Below, one piece after another: positions 8,802 to 16,838 of a stretch of 64,000 nt of DNA (position 1 is its first letter; each line of letters opens with the position of its first letter). Under the pieces are notes generated by a model. That model saw nothing but the letters and a program-made list of their open reading frames with translations, was not told the origin of the DNA and did no database searches. The stretch spans positions 186,001-250,000 of the forward strand of contig NZ_JAEEGB010000006.1 in assembly GCF_016316925.1 (NCBI RefSeq), read 5' to 3'. Made by a program: the position numbers and the translations under genes. This stretch comes from Clostridium aciditolerans. GTDB taxonomy: Bacteria; Bacillota; Clostridia; Clostridiales; Clostridiaceae.

Positions 8802-8969
8802 TAAAATACCTTCTCTCTTATGACGTATATCTTTTTTATTCTATTCGATTACTATTATATATCATATACTAGGCATCTTCAAAAAATAATTAGTCAGTAT
8901 GACTCAAAATATCCACCAAATCTTTAACTTTTTATTTTCTTTCAGATGCCTTATTAATTTTTTATATAA

Positions 8970-9428
8970 TTATTTTTCTAATTGGTTTAGTTCATTAATT
9001 CTTCTACACATATATTCCTTATCAAAAGAAGAGCATATTCTTCTATTTTCATTATCTATTATTCTATAGTGGCTTGATATTATATTTTGCTGAAGTTTGT
9101 AGCTATCTTGTGCTTCTACATCTCTCCACCAAACCTTTCCTCCCATAGTCTTCATGCGATTTCCCTCAGATTTTCCAAAGGCTAAAGAAATCATTATATC
9201 CTCTAGGTCTTCCCCTAAAGTCATTTGAAGCACTTCACTATCTTTAAATAATGAACATACCACTACTGCTCCACTCCAACCAAGAGTGCCTCTTTCTTTT
9301 TCTATCTGAACTAGTGTTTTCTTAGATATTCCAATTATCTCTGCCATTCTATCTTGAGTATAGCTTTTTTCGTTTCTTATTAATTTTAGCTTTGAATCAA
9401 CTTTCTCCACAAATTCTTCTCTTGTCAT
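8970..9428 (-). CDS. XRE-family helix-turn-helix regulator
   Basis: This 152-residue protein has an N-terminal HTH_3 domain: KLKLIRNEKSYTQDRMAEII followed by GISKKTLVQIEKER (residues about 12-45). The C-terminal half is basic, with KVWWRDVEAQ near residue 102 and a CSSFDKEYMCRRINEL tail, and has no domain I recognise. Similar stand-alone XRE proteins occur in many clostridia. A GGGGTGATAA ribosome site precedes the ATG. No neighbouring gene shares its operon clearly, so its targets are unknown. Confidence 0.8.
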   Translation of the reverse strand: MTREEFVEKVDSKLKLIRNEKSYTQDRMAEIIGISKKTLVQIEKERGTLGWSGAVVVCSLFKDSEVLQMTLGEDLEDIMISLAFGKSEGNRMKTMGGKVWWRDVEAQDSYKLQQNIISSHYRIIDNENRRICSSFDKEYMCRRINELNQLEK

Positions 9429-9555
9429 GTTATCACCCCTTGCACTTATCTGATGCTAAGAACTCCGTTTATAGTGTAATTTTATACTATAGGTGATTAA
9501 AAGTAAATATTTAGACAAAATACATTTTAGATTAGGAAATTCAAAATTTAAAATT

Positions 9556-9755
9556 GGGATATTTATCCGATGTCTAGCGCCACTAACACCCCAACGCACT
9601 CTGTGAAAATGATTCGCACCAAATTAGAGATTTGGGCTCTCTACTTTTCTTAAAGTTGGGGATAAATAGCGCTACGACCCTGGATAACGGCTTCTAAGCT
9701 TCAGATGGAGTTTAAAACTCCACCTGAAGCCAAGAATCCTGTTTATAAATTAAAG
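9556..9755. repeat. Composite intergenic repeat with nested hairpins
   Basis: This 200-base region between genes contains one unit of the same repeat as at 8 kb (9596-9646) inside an imperfect inverted repeat: TAGCGCCACTAACACCCCAAC (9575-9595) against GTTGGGGATAAATAGCGCTA (9655-9674). A second hairpin follows, GCTTCAGATGGAGTTT / AAACTCCACCTGAAGC (9697-9730). Shared blocks with the 8-kb copy are ATTTATCCGATG and CTTCTAAGCTT. No protein is encoded in 9429-9788. It could be a non-autonomous mobile element or a structured RNA. Confidence 0.7.
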
Positions 9756-9788
9756 GGTTTGCAGAAAAAACTTATATTTTAAAGATTT

Positions 9789-10355
9789 TTACTCTACATT
9801 TATAGTTACAGGAATCTTTATATAATCCTTAATCTGCTCTCCATATACTAGAGATATTTTTTCGGCACCTTTATTTTCACCAAAGAACTGGAAATATCTA
9901 TGATGAAACTGTTCCCCTTTCATCTCTTCGAAAAAAGATCCATATGCCCCCACACTTCCATCATTAACTGGTTTTGCAAACTTTCCCTTAAGATTCAAAT
10001 CAATAAAATTACTGTGCCAACTCCAACTTGCTTTGTCTGTTGACTTTCCTTCAGCGCATATGAACAGATTCTTATTTTTGGGCAAATTTATAATTACTTC
10101 TTTGCCATTTTCAATATCATATCTTTTATAGTTCAATTTGTCTTCATCTAATAGAAATACATAAATATACTTTTTATCTCCGTAGGAAGGAAATCTTAAA
10201 TTACCTATATTAATTTCTGGTATAGTATTGTCTGCAATCTTTATACTTCCACTGTAACCAATAGGCTCAACTATACTTTTATCTCCCATTAAATACAAGT
10301 GGAGCATTATGACTGCTACTACTGCTGCTAAAATTGTAAGCTTTAGTCTATACAT
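9789..10355 (-). CDS. Membrane-anchored extracytoplasmic protein of the GntR/ABC operon
   Basis: This 188-residue protein has one N-terminal hydrophobic segment (LTILAAVVAVIMLHLYLMG) and a polar remainder predicted outside the cell, with several aromatic-rich stretches (WSWHSNF, FHHRYFQFFG). I do not recognise a domain. The start chosen is the ATG at 10355 with GGGAGG seven bases upstream; it overlaps the end of the preceding permease gene by 13 bases. As last gene of the GntR-ATPase-permease operon it may be an accessory or sensor subunit, by analogy with extra genes in ytr-type operons. That role is inference. Confidence 0.65.
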   Translation of the reverse strand: MYRLKLTILAAVVAVIMLHLYLMGDKSIVEPIGYSGSIKIADNTIPEINIGNLRFPSYGDKKYIYVFLLDEDKLNYKRYDIENGKEVIINLPKNKNLFICAEGKSTDKASWSWHSNFIDLNLKGKFAKPVNDGSVGAYGSFFEEMKGEQFHHRYFQFFGENKGAEKISLVYGEQIKDYIKIPVTINVE

Positions 10356-11020
10356 AGATCTTCCTCCCTTCTTATAATTCTCCAACCTATATACACAGAG
10401 ATAGCATAAATAATAATTTGGTATAGATAAATAGTAGCTTGATTCATAATAAAATTCGGTAGGTCATCTCCAAAGATTTTAATTAGAAAAAAATACAACA
10501 TCACAGACCCGGAAAAATAACCGAAACTCATGGCTAAAGCTTCCCCCAAATCATGTCTTATATTTAGAACCCCTATTAAAGCTCCTGCGCAAGCTGAGCA
10601 CATAAAACCTAGAAATTGATAAAACCATAGTTCTAAAGGAGTAAAACTAACTACTTGAAGAAGATTAAGTTTGTCATAAGGTCCATTAAATATTTGCATT
10701 TGCGACACATAATGGATAAATACTAAGGTTTGTATATAAGAAATTACAGCTGCAGTGAAAATATAAAAAATAAAGCTGCTTAAATAAAAATCTTTCCTTC
10801 TTCCACCTATATTAATCCAGTGTGCAAAAGAATTTTTATAATTATAAGCTGAATAAATTATAAAAAACAGGCTTTCTAACGTATATATCTTATCAATACT
10901 TATATAAATATTATTTCTTTTTGTTTCTACAAAAAGTATACATAGTAAAATTGTACCAATTAAAACAGGAATTTTCTTAGATAAAAAATTAAGCTTTAAA
11001 CATACATTTAATTCCCTCAT
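10343..11020 (-). CDS. ABC transporter membrane protein (ABC-2-like)
   Basis: This 225-residue integral membrane protein has about six hydrophobic segments and no soluble domain. It lies 18 bases after another membrane protein gene and downstream of an ABC ATPase, so both probably form the channel of one exporter. The sequence NIGGRRKDFYLSSFIFY resembles the cytoplasmic hook of ABC-2 type permeases, where a GxxR-type segment contacts the ATPase. Its start codon lies very close to AGGAG, so the exact start is uncertain. Confidence 0.7.
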   Translation of the reverse strand: MRELNVCLKLNFLSKKIPVLIGTILLCILFVETKRNNIYISIDKIYTLESLFFIIYSAYNYKNSFAHWINIGGRRKDFYLSSFIFYIFTAAVISYIQTLVFIHYVSQMQIFNGPYDKLNLLQVVSFTPLELWFYQFLGFMCSACAGALIGVLNIRHDLGEALAMSFGYFSGSVMLYFFLIKIFGDDLPNFIMNQATIYLYQIIIYAISVYIGWRIIRREEDLCID

Positions 11021-11038
11021 ACTCCTATACCCCCTTTT

Positions 11039-11764
11039 TTAATCTATGTCTATATGCATAAGTACTTTTTTAGCTAAAATATATAATATTATAGATGAAG
11101 CTAGATAAAACATAAGAGCTAAAGTTAGATTGCTATTTATATAGGAAATGAATTTAATAAGTTTATTACCGAATTTTTCTTGGAAGATTACTAAAAAAAT
11201 TGATCCAAATATAATAAAGTTTATTATTATCCTTATAAATTTACTTGAAAGAGATATTACACTTATAAAATTTGCAAAGGCACAAATAAATGTAATTAAT
11301 ATAAATGTTATAAAAACAATTTTTACATAGGAATAAGCTGTAAAGCCTTCAAAACTAAATCCCATGTAAGAAACAATGCCATTTAATTTATATAATTTAT
11401 CCTTTAATAAATTTATTATATAAACTAGCAATATTACTATTGATGTTATAAAGCTTATAATAAAACTAAACATCATATTGCCTTTATAATATTTTTCTCT
11501 TGTATAGCTTAAATTTAAAAAATAAGCAACTGTCTCCTTGTAACCAATGGCTAAAGCTGTATTTACATTTGCAAATATTGCCAACAACCAAAATAAATCA
11601 TAAGATGTTTTTCCATCATACCCATATCTTAGTGGATATAAGTTTTGTATACTAAATAAGGCCAGACAAAAACCAATTACAGCTGTAGTTATTAAATTCC
11701 ATATATTTTGTCTTAAAATTGTTAATAACTGAAACTTTAATTTGTTACCTTCTTGCGTATTCAT
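11039..11764 (-). CDS. ABC transporter membrane protein (ABC-2-like)
   Basis: This 241-residue protein has six hydrophobic segments. NLSYTREKYYKGNMMFSFII near residue 88 resembles the cytoplasmic loop of ABC-2 permeases, and the layout parallels the second permease of the operon (GGRRKDFYLSS), so the two likely pair. It starts five bases after the ATPase stop. Substrate unknown; related GntR-controlled systems are induced by cell-wall antibiotics. Confidence 0.7.
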   Translation of the reverse strand: MNTQEGNKLKFQLLTILRQNIWNLITTAVIGFCLALFSIQNLYPLRYGYDGKTSYDLFWLLAIFANVNTALAIGYKETVAYFLNLSYTREKYYKGNMMFSFIISFITSIVILLVYIINLLKDKLYKLNGIVSYMGFSFEGFTAYSYVKIVFITFILITFICAFANFISVISLSSKFIRIIINFIIFGSIFLVIFQEKFGNKLIKFISYINSNLTLALMFYLASSIILYILAKKVLMHIDID

Positions 11765-11769
11765 AAAAA

Positions 11770-12651
11770 CTACCTTCCTTTACTTTCAATTGAAGTTAAA
11801 TGAATAAATAGCTTTTGAAGAGGCATACTTTTTATTTCAAGTCCCATATTTTCAATTTTTATTTTTTCTTCTTTGGAAATGGTATGTAGTACAGCAGCAT
11901 TAATTTTATTTCCCATAACTTCTTTATAGATAACATTTTTGTTTTTTATAACATCATTTACTTTATCAATATCACCATTTATATAAAAAGCTTTAGTTCT
12001 TAAGATGTCCGTTTCTTCCTCTAATATAACTTTACCTTTATGGATTATTATTACATTTTCAAACAACTTACTAACTTCATCTATTAAGTGAGTTGAAAAT
12101 ATTATGGTTCTAGGGTTTTCACTGTAATCTTCTAACAAAATGCGGTAAAACTTCTCTCTAGCAACTGCATCTAATCCTGCATAGGCCTCATCGTATATAG
12201 TTATAGCTGCTCTGCTTGCTAGTCCTACTATTATTGATACTATAGACTGCATTCCTTTTGAGAGATTTTTGTATTGCTTGTTCAAATCCACCTCAAACTC
12301 TTTTATGAGTGCATTTTCAAAGTCCCTGTCCCAATTTTTATTAAATGCTCTTGCTATATTAAATATTTCTCTTACTGTAAAAGTTGGTATAAACTTTGGC
12401 TTATCACTTACAAAGCAGATTTTGCTAAGAGCTTTTTCATTTTCAAAAGACTCTTCACCAAAAACTTTTACTGTACCTGAACTTTTTACATATTGGGCTG
12501 CAATTATTTTCAAAAGTGTGGTTTTCCCTGCACCATTTCTTCCTAGTAGTCCATATATTTTACCTTCTTCTATGTTTAAATTTAAGTTATCTAAGGCTTT
12601 TGTATTTAAAAATTTCTTATTTAAATCTTTTATTTCTATTGCTAAGCTCAT
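11770..12651 (-). CDS. ABC transporter ATP-binding protein (YtrB-like)
   Basis: This 293-residue ATPase has Walker A GRNGAGKTT (about residue 38), Q-loop region, signature LSKGMQS (about 134), Walker B ITIYDEAYAGLD and the switch His in FSTHLIDE. The C-terminal 80 residues form the extension usual in ABC-2 exporters. The ATG at 12651 is preferred because GGGGG lies seven bases upstream; the other ATG two codons earlier is too close to it. First structural gene after the GntR regulator, from which it is separated by a palindromic repeat element. Confidence 0.88.
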   Translation of the reverse strand: MSLAIEIKDLNKKFLNTKALDNLNLNIEEGKIYGLLGRNGAGKTTLLKIIAAQYVKSSGTVKVFGEESFENEKALSKICFVSDKPKFIPTFTVREIFNIARAFNKNWDRDFENALIKEFEVDLNKQYKNLSKGMQSIVSIIVGLASRAAITIYDEAYAGLDAVAREKFYRILLEDYSENPRTIIFSTHLIDEVSKLFENVIIIHKGKVILEEETDILRTKAFYINGDIDKVNDVIKNKNVIYKEVMGNKINAAVLHTISKEEKIKIENMGLEIKSMPLQKLFIHLTSIESKGR

Positions 12652-12702
12652 ATTCATTCCCCCATATAATTATAAAATTTTACCTAAATTTAATTCGTAA
12701 TT

Positions 12703-12935
12703 CAAAAAAATTGCGAAGCATTTTTTTAGAGGACAATTGACAGAGGACAAAGGACAGTGAAGGTGAGTTTTCTTCCTTACGTCAGAAAACTAATTTATTT
12801 TTTGAGTCTCGTTTCACTAATGTGAAACATCGATTTATAGTATAAATTAAAGATTTTTCGTAGTGTAACGAAGAAAAATCCTCCTTCACTGTCCTCTGTC
12901 CTCTATAAAAATTTTGCGTCGCAAAATTTTTATTT
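12703..12935. repeat. MITE-like palindromic element
   Basis: Imperfect inverted ends: AAAAAAATTGCGAAGCATTTTTT then AGAGGACA...GGACAGTGAAGG on the left, and CCTTCACTGTCCTCTGTCCTCT followed by AAAATTTTGCGTCGCAAAATTTT on the right. Inner hairpins include TTTTTCGTAGTGTAACGAAGAAAAA. About 230 bases, no ORF. It sits between the GntR gene and the ABC ATPase gene, so a transcript crossing it would fold strongly. The iterated GAGGACA/GGACAG motif recurs within each arm. Confidence 0.75.
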
Positions 12936-12941
12936 TATGAG

Positions 12942-13310
12942 TTACTTATCATCAATACTATTAATCATTTCTATCAATTCTTCAGTTGTTATATCTAGTT
13001 TTTTAGCTTCAGAAATCATCTTACACAAATAGTCATTAAAGAAATCCTTTTTACGTTTCTTCTTTATATATTCTTTTGCCCCCTCTTTTACAAACATTCC
13101 TATTCCCCTTTTCTTAAAAAGTACACCTTCATCTACCAACATATTTATGCCTTTACCTGCAGTTGCTGGATTTATTCCGTAAATAACTGCAAATTGATTG
13201 GTAGATAAAACTTGATCTCCTTCATTTATAATTCCATTTAAAAGGTCGTCTTCTATGCCCTCTGCCACCTGCAAATAAATCGGTTTACTATCATCAATTA
13301 AAATTTTCAT
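12942..13310 (-). CDS. GntR-family regulator, YtrA subfamily
   Basis: This 122-residue repressor has an N-terminal winged helix (PIYLQVAEGIEDDLLNGIIN, then TNQFAVIYGINPATAGKGIN) and a short C-terminal tail of about 50 residues, the size and layout of the YtrA subgroup, which lacks a ligand-binding domain. Such regulators repress their own ABC transporter operons and are relieved by cell-envelope antibiotics. The ATG at 13310 is chosen because GGGA lies six bases upstream; an ATG six codons earlier has no ribosome site. A perfect inverted repeat overlaps the promoter, indicating autorepression. Confidence 0.9.
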   Translation of the reverse strand: MKILIDDSKPIYLQVAEGIEDDLLNGIINEGDQVLSTNQFAVIYGINPATAGKGINMLVDEGVLFKKRGIGMFVKEGAKEYIKKKRKKDFFNDYLCKMISEAKKLDITTEELIEMINSIDDK

Positions 13311-13328
13311 ATTATATCCCAACCTCAT

Positions 13329-13379
13329 TAGTTAGTTACTTATGCAACTAACTATATAACACTTGGTTTTATTTGTCAA
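13329..13379 (-). promoter_or_regulatory. Promoter and palindromic operator of the GntR operon
   Basis: TTGACA (13379-13374), 17 bases, TATAGT (13356-13351) on the minus strand. TAGTTAGTT (13329-13337) and AACTAACTA (13346-13354) form a perfect inverted repeat with an 8-base spacer that covers the -10 box and start site, a classic autorepression position for a GntR protein. Confidence 0.8.
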
Positions 13380-13445
13380 ACAAAAATGTGAAATTTCATT
13401 GGGTTTAAAAACTGTTGCATTTTGTGTTGAGAGTAAATATATGAA

Positions 13446-13478
13446 CGCAAAAAGAGCCGCACGAAAATCATGCGCCTC
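13446..13478 (-). terminator. Terminator of the bceAB operon
   Basis: GAGGCGCA (13478-13471) pairs with TGCGGCTC (13461-13454) on the minus strand, followed by TTTTTGCG, just after the permease stop. Confidence 0.85.
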
Positions 13479-13483
13479 TCGAA

Positions 13484-15433
13484 TTAATCGTGATTGACAA
13501 TTTTAAAATAAGAATGAACGGTTAAAAAATAATAGCAAATATAAATGACGCCATATACACCGATACTTATTAATAACGGAATCAAAATTTGGTATGCCAT
13601 TAAAGTTGATAAAGCTTTTAAAGCGAATAAACTGTGTAAAATACCAACAACTAGTGGAATAGCAAAGATAAATCTTATTTGTTTTTCTATTGCTTTTTTC
13701 ATCTCTTTTTTTGTTACACCAACTTTGTGAAGGACAATGTAACGATTACGATCTACATTGGCTTCTGTTAACTGTTTAAAATAAATGATGGAACCTGTTG
13801 CAAATAAAAATACTAGACCTAAGAAGATACCGATAAACATCATTAAACCTGTTGCTTCAATTCCACTTTGGAAATCAGTGTAAAAATCTTCAAAAGGTTG
13901 TACACTTTCAAACTCTCCTAATGGCATCACTTTCTTTAATTTTTCGGTTAATACTTTACTATTTCTTTCATTTTTCACATCAATGTTTTTTACAATACGC
14001 GCTCCAGCTGTCTTTTTGGCACTTTCGTATACTTCATTTGGAACAATAATAACTAGCTCACCTAAACTTGTAAGGCTACGACCTTCCGCACCTTTAATTG
14101 TTAATGTTTTTGTTTTATTTTCAACAGGGAATACCGCTTTATTTCCTTTGTATATTGGACTAAACTCATATCCTTCGATATACATACCATCATATACGAA
14201 TGCTTCCCCAGCATTTAAATTTACAGCACCTGTACCCATTCTTTTTGCAATCTTATTAAATGATGATTGGGCTACAAGATGATAATACTCTGAAATAAGA
14301 TAATTAGCATTCCTAACCTTATCAGATTTTTTACCTTCAAACATCCCTTTAACAGGAACCATTTCTATTTCAAATTGATCCGTCACTGGATGGTTGTCTT
14401 TTTCTTGATTAAGAATGCTATTTACTTTACTATCCAATTCTCCATCCTTCTTTTCATAGGAATAACTAAATGGTGCAAACCTCTTAGCTTGTACAAATGT
14501 GTTATAATACATTGTGACAGAGGCTCCAACCGATGTTAATGTAACAGCACTTAGTACTGCAATTGTTGCAAATGATTTCGCATTTCCTTTAATGCGATAC
14601 AGTAACTGCGATGTTGCTACTATATTCATACCATGATAAAACGAAGCCTTCTTTTTTCGTGCTCTTTTCAGTATAAAAACAGTAAAGAAGCTAAATAGTA
14701 AATAGGTACCAATCACTGTTGAGAGTAGGATGTAGAGAGCGATTGTCAGGGGATCTGCACCTTTAATAACTTCTGCAAATGTCAATGATAAAAAATAACC
14801 AGAACCTATTAAAAAAACTGAAATACATGCCATAATAACCGATCCTTTTGGCATTACTTCTCCCTCACGTTCAGCGTGAAAAAGCTCAATTAATTTAAAA
14901 CGATAAATTAATCGATAACCTTGAAAGGATGTATATAGTATAATCACAAAAAAGATAATAGCTGTATCTATAACTGCACCCATAGGTACTTCAAAATGAA
15001 CATTCAAATTTAATCTCATTATACTTATTAATAGTTCAATAGATATCTTGGATAGCAAACCTCCGATTACAATTCCAATTACTAATGATAGTAGCCCCAT
15101 TAACATATTTTCATAAAATAGCATTCTACCAATTTGTTTTTTACAAATTCCTAGTAATGAATATAATCCCACTTCTTTTTTACGTTTACGTATGAAAAAC
15201 CCATTGGAATATATAATAAAGACTGCAACAAATATAATTAACATCACACTGGAAATCTTAAAAGCATCACCAATCTTATTGGACTTACCAGCAGCTTTTA
15301 CTATTTGGGAATTGTACTGTAATGCTTTGAATGTAAAATAAATTACAATGCTAAAAATCATGGAAGCAAAGTATAGAAAATAATCTTTAAAATTGCGGTT
15401 TATATTACGGATGGCAATACTAGATAGCTTCAT
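13484..15433 (-). CDS. bceB: BceB-type ABC transporter permease
   Basis: This 649-residue permease has ten predicted membrane segments, FtsX-type domains near both ends and a large extracellular loop of about 200 residues (roughly 315-520) between segments 7 and 8, the hallmark of BceB/peptide-7-exporter proteins. Such transporters remove or shield targets of bacitracin, nisin and similar peptides, and signal through their cognate kinase. It overlaps the ATPase gene by 14 bases. Arginine codons are often CGN here, unlike neighbouring genes that use AGA, suggesting acquisition from another lineage. Confidence 0.9.
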   Translation of the reverse strand: MKLSSIAIRNINRNFKDYFLYFASMIFSIVIYFTFKALQYNSQIVKAAGKSNKIGDAFKISSVMLIIFVAVFIIYSNGFFIRKRKKEVGLYSLLGICKKQIGRMLFYENMLMGLLSLVIGIVIGGLLSKISIELLISIMRLNLNVHFEVPMGAVIDTAIIFFVIILYTSFQGYRLIYRFKLIELFHAEREGEVMPKGSVIMACISVFLIGSGYFLSLTFAEVIKGADPLTIALYILLSTVIGTYLLFSFFTVFILKRARKKKASFYHGMNIVATSQLLYRIKGNAKSFATIAVLSAVTLTSVGASVTMYYNTFVQAKRFAPFSYSYEKKDGELDSKVNSILNQEKDNHPVTDQFEIEMVPVKGMFEGKKSDKVRNANYLISEYYHLVAQSSFNKIAKRMGTGAVNLNAGEAFVYDGMYIEGYEFSPIYKGNKAVFPVENKTKTLTIKGAEGRSLTSLGELVIIVPNEVYESAKKTAGARIVKNIDVKNERNSKVLTEKLKKVMPLGEFESVQPFEDFYTDFQSGIEATGLMMFIGIFLGLVFLFATGSIIYFKQLTEANVDRNRYIVLHKVGVTKKEMKKAIEKQIRFIFAIPLVVGILHSLFALKALSTLMAYQILIPLLISIGVYGVIYICYYFLTVHSYFKIVNHD

Positions 15434-16190
15434 TTACTGAACCTCCAGAAATGGCAGACATAACATCCACTACTTGTTGAAAGAACTGCTTTCTTGTTAA
15501 CCTAGAACGGTGCAATTCTTTGTATAACTCACCATCTTTAATGAAAATGACGCGCTTACAATAACTAGCGGCAAATGCATCATGGGTTACCATTAAGATT
15601 GTCACCTGATCATGCTCATTTAATGATTTCATGCTTTCTAATAAATCTGTCGCTGATTTCGAATCAAGAGCTCCTGTTGGCTCATCTCCAAAAATTATAC
15701 TTGGATTTGTCACAATGGCACGTGCTACTGCACAGCGTTGCTTTTGTCCACCCGAAACTTGATATGGATATTGTTCTAAAATATGATCAATTCCAAACTT
15801 TTTTGCAATCTCAAGTACCCGAAAGTCTACTTCACTAGCTTTTACTTTTGATAGTGCAAGAGGCAATGCAATATTTTCTCTTACCGTTAACGTATCTAGT
15901 AAATTATAGTCTTGGAAGATAAATCCTAAATGATCTCGACGAAATAACGCCAATTTATCATCATCCATCTTTACTATATCTTTTTCATCAATTAAAATTT
16001 CACCTTTGGAAATATTATCAATTGTAGATAGAACATTTAAAAGTGTGGTTTTACCTGACCCCGAAGGACCCATTATTCCAACAAACTCACCTTCTTTTAC
16101 CTGTAAGTTAATTCCTTTTAACGCTTCAAATTTATTTCCACCTGTATCATATACTTTCGAAATATGTTTTGCTTCTAATATTGTTTTCAT
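15420..16190 (-). CDS. bceA: BceA-type ABC transporter ATP-binding protein
   Basis: This 256-residue ATPase has Walker [10 protein letters not shown] (about residue 40), Q-loop FQDYNLLD, signature VSGGQKQR (about 145), Walker [13 protein letters not shown] and MVTHD. These motifs and the short C-terminal tail fit the MacB/LolD/BceA family. It energises the neighbouring BceB permease. Codons such as CGT-CGA for the Arg pair in LFRRDHL are atypical for the window. A GAGGAGAT ribosome site precedes the ATG. Confidence 0.93.
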   Translation of the reverse strand: MKTILEAKHISKVYDTGGNKFEALKGINLQVKEGEFVGIMGPSGSGKTTLLNVLSTIDNISKGEILIDEKDIVKMDDDKLALFRRDHLGFIFQDYNLLDTLTVRENIALPLALSKVKASEVDFRVLEIAKKFGIDHILEQYPYQVSGGQKQRCAVARAIVTNPSIIFGDEPTGALDSKSATDLLESMKSLNEHDQVTILMVTHDAFAASYCKRVIFIKDGELYKELHRSRLTRKQFFQQVVDVMSAISGGSVNEAI

Positions 16191-16305
16191 ATTCGTAATC
16201 TCCTCTTCACCGTTATCACTATCCCTGTTTTCTCAGAATTTGTATAATACAGCTTAAATATAAATTTAGTTAGTGACTTTAAAATCTATATCTTATAATA
16301 AATTT

Positions 16306-16674
16306 TTACTTTAATCCTAATTTTACTTTTGCTGCATTAGGTATTTCATTTGGTTGTACTTCTTCGTAGTTTTTTCCACTTTTCCCTGCTGATAGTATCG
16401 ATAAGTAAGCTCCATGGCGTAAATTCTTCGTTGCATTAATTATAATCTTTTGCTCTTTTCCTTCGCTATTGTAACCTACAAATTCATACTGATAGCATTT
16501 ATCTTCTTTTCTAACCTTATCCTGTCCTAAGTATTTGCCATCTGTTTTTACAATTGTGTAATAAATTTCCCTTTTAAGAAATGGGTTCATTCTGTCAGCG
16601 AACTCACTTCTACTCGTAAGAAATACTCCTGCTCCAACTACTAAAATCATAAATACAATTATAAACTTTTTCAT
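16306..16674 (-). CDS. YxeA-family exported protein
   Basis: This 122-residue protein starts at the ATG at 16674 (GGCGG seven bases upstream) and has a signal-type N-terminus MKKFIIVFMILVVGAGVFL. The body (YYTIVKTDGKYLGQD, YQYEFVGYNSEGKEQKIIIN, LRHGAYLSIL) fits the YxeA/DUF1093 family of small secreted OB-like proteins. These are often encoded beside BceAB-type transporters and their two-component systems; function unknown. A long hairpin with an alternative fold lies between the kinase gene and this gene. Confidence 0.8.
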   Translation of the reverse strand: MKKFIIVFMILVVGAGVFLTSRSEFADRMNPFLKREIYYTIVKTDGKYLGQDKVRKEDKCYQYEFVGYNSEGKEQKIIINATKNLRHGAYLSILSAGKSGKNYEEVQPNEIPNAAKVKLGLK

Positions 16675-16722
16675 ATTCATTCCGCCTTTCATTATAAAAT
16701 AGAGTTTTTTATTGGTTATCCT

Positions 16723-16778
16723 CCAAAGCAAAGTGCTCCTTGCTTTGGTAATATAATTATACCGAAGCAAGGAGCACT
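16723..16778 (-). promoter_or_regulatory. Competing hairpins before yxeA
   Basis: AGTGCTCCTTGCTT-GGTA (16732-16750) pairs with TACC-AAGCAAGGAGCACT (16760-16778), 18 pairs with one mismatch. CCAAAGCA (16723-16730) can instead pair with TGCTTTGG (16741-16748) inside the left arm. The two folds exclude each other, which is the layout of an attenuator or an mRNA processing site between kinase and downstream genes. Confidence 0.55.
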
Positions 16779-16838
16779 ATTTGTTCGTTTTTTCATAACA
16801 AAAACCTACTTTATTATGATGAAATTCTTACGATTTTC

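Noticed and set aside
8871-8951. AGGCATCT ... AGATGCCT inverted repeat
   Set aside because: The arms are 8 bases with a 65-base loop, no transposase or duplication; a chance or very weak terminator.
12269-12740. Three plus-strand frames (68-143 codons)
   Set aside because: They are antisense to the ABC ATPase gene and lack initiation signals; they are shadows of its Lys/Phe codons.
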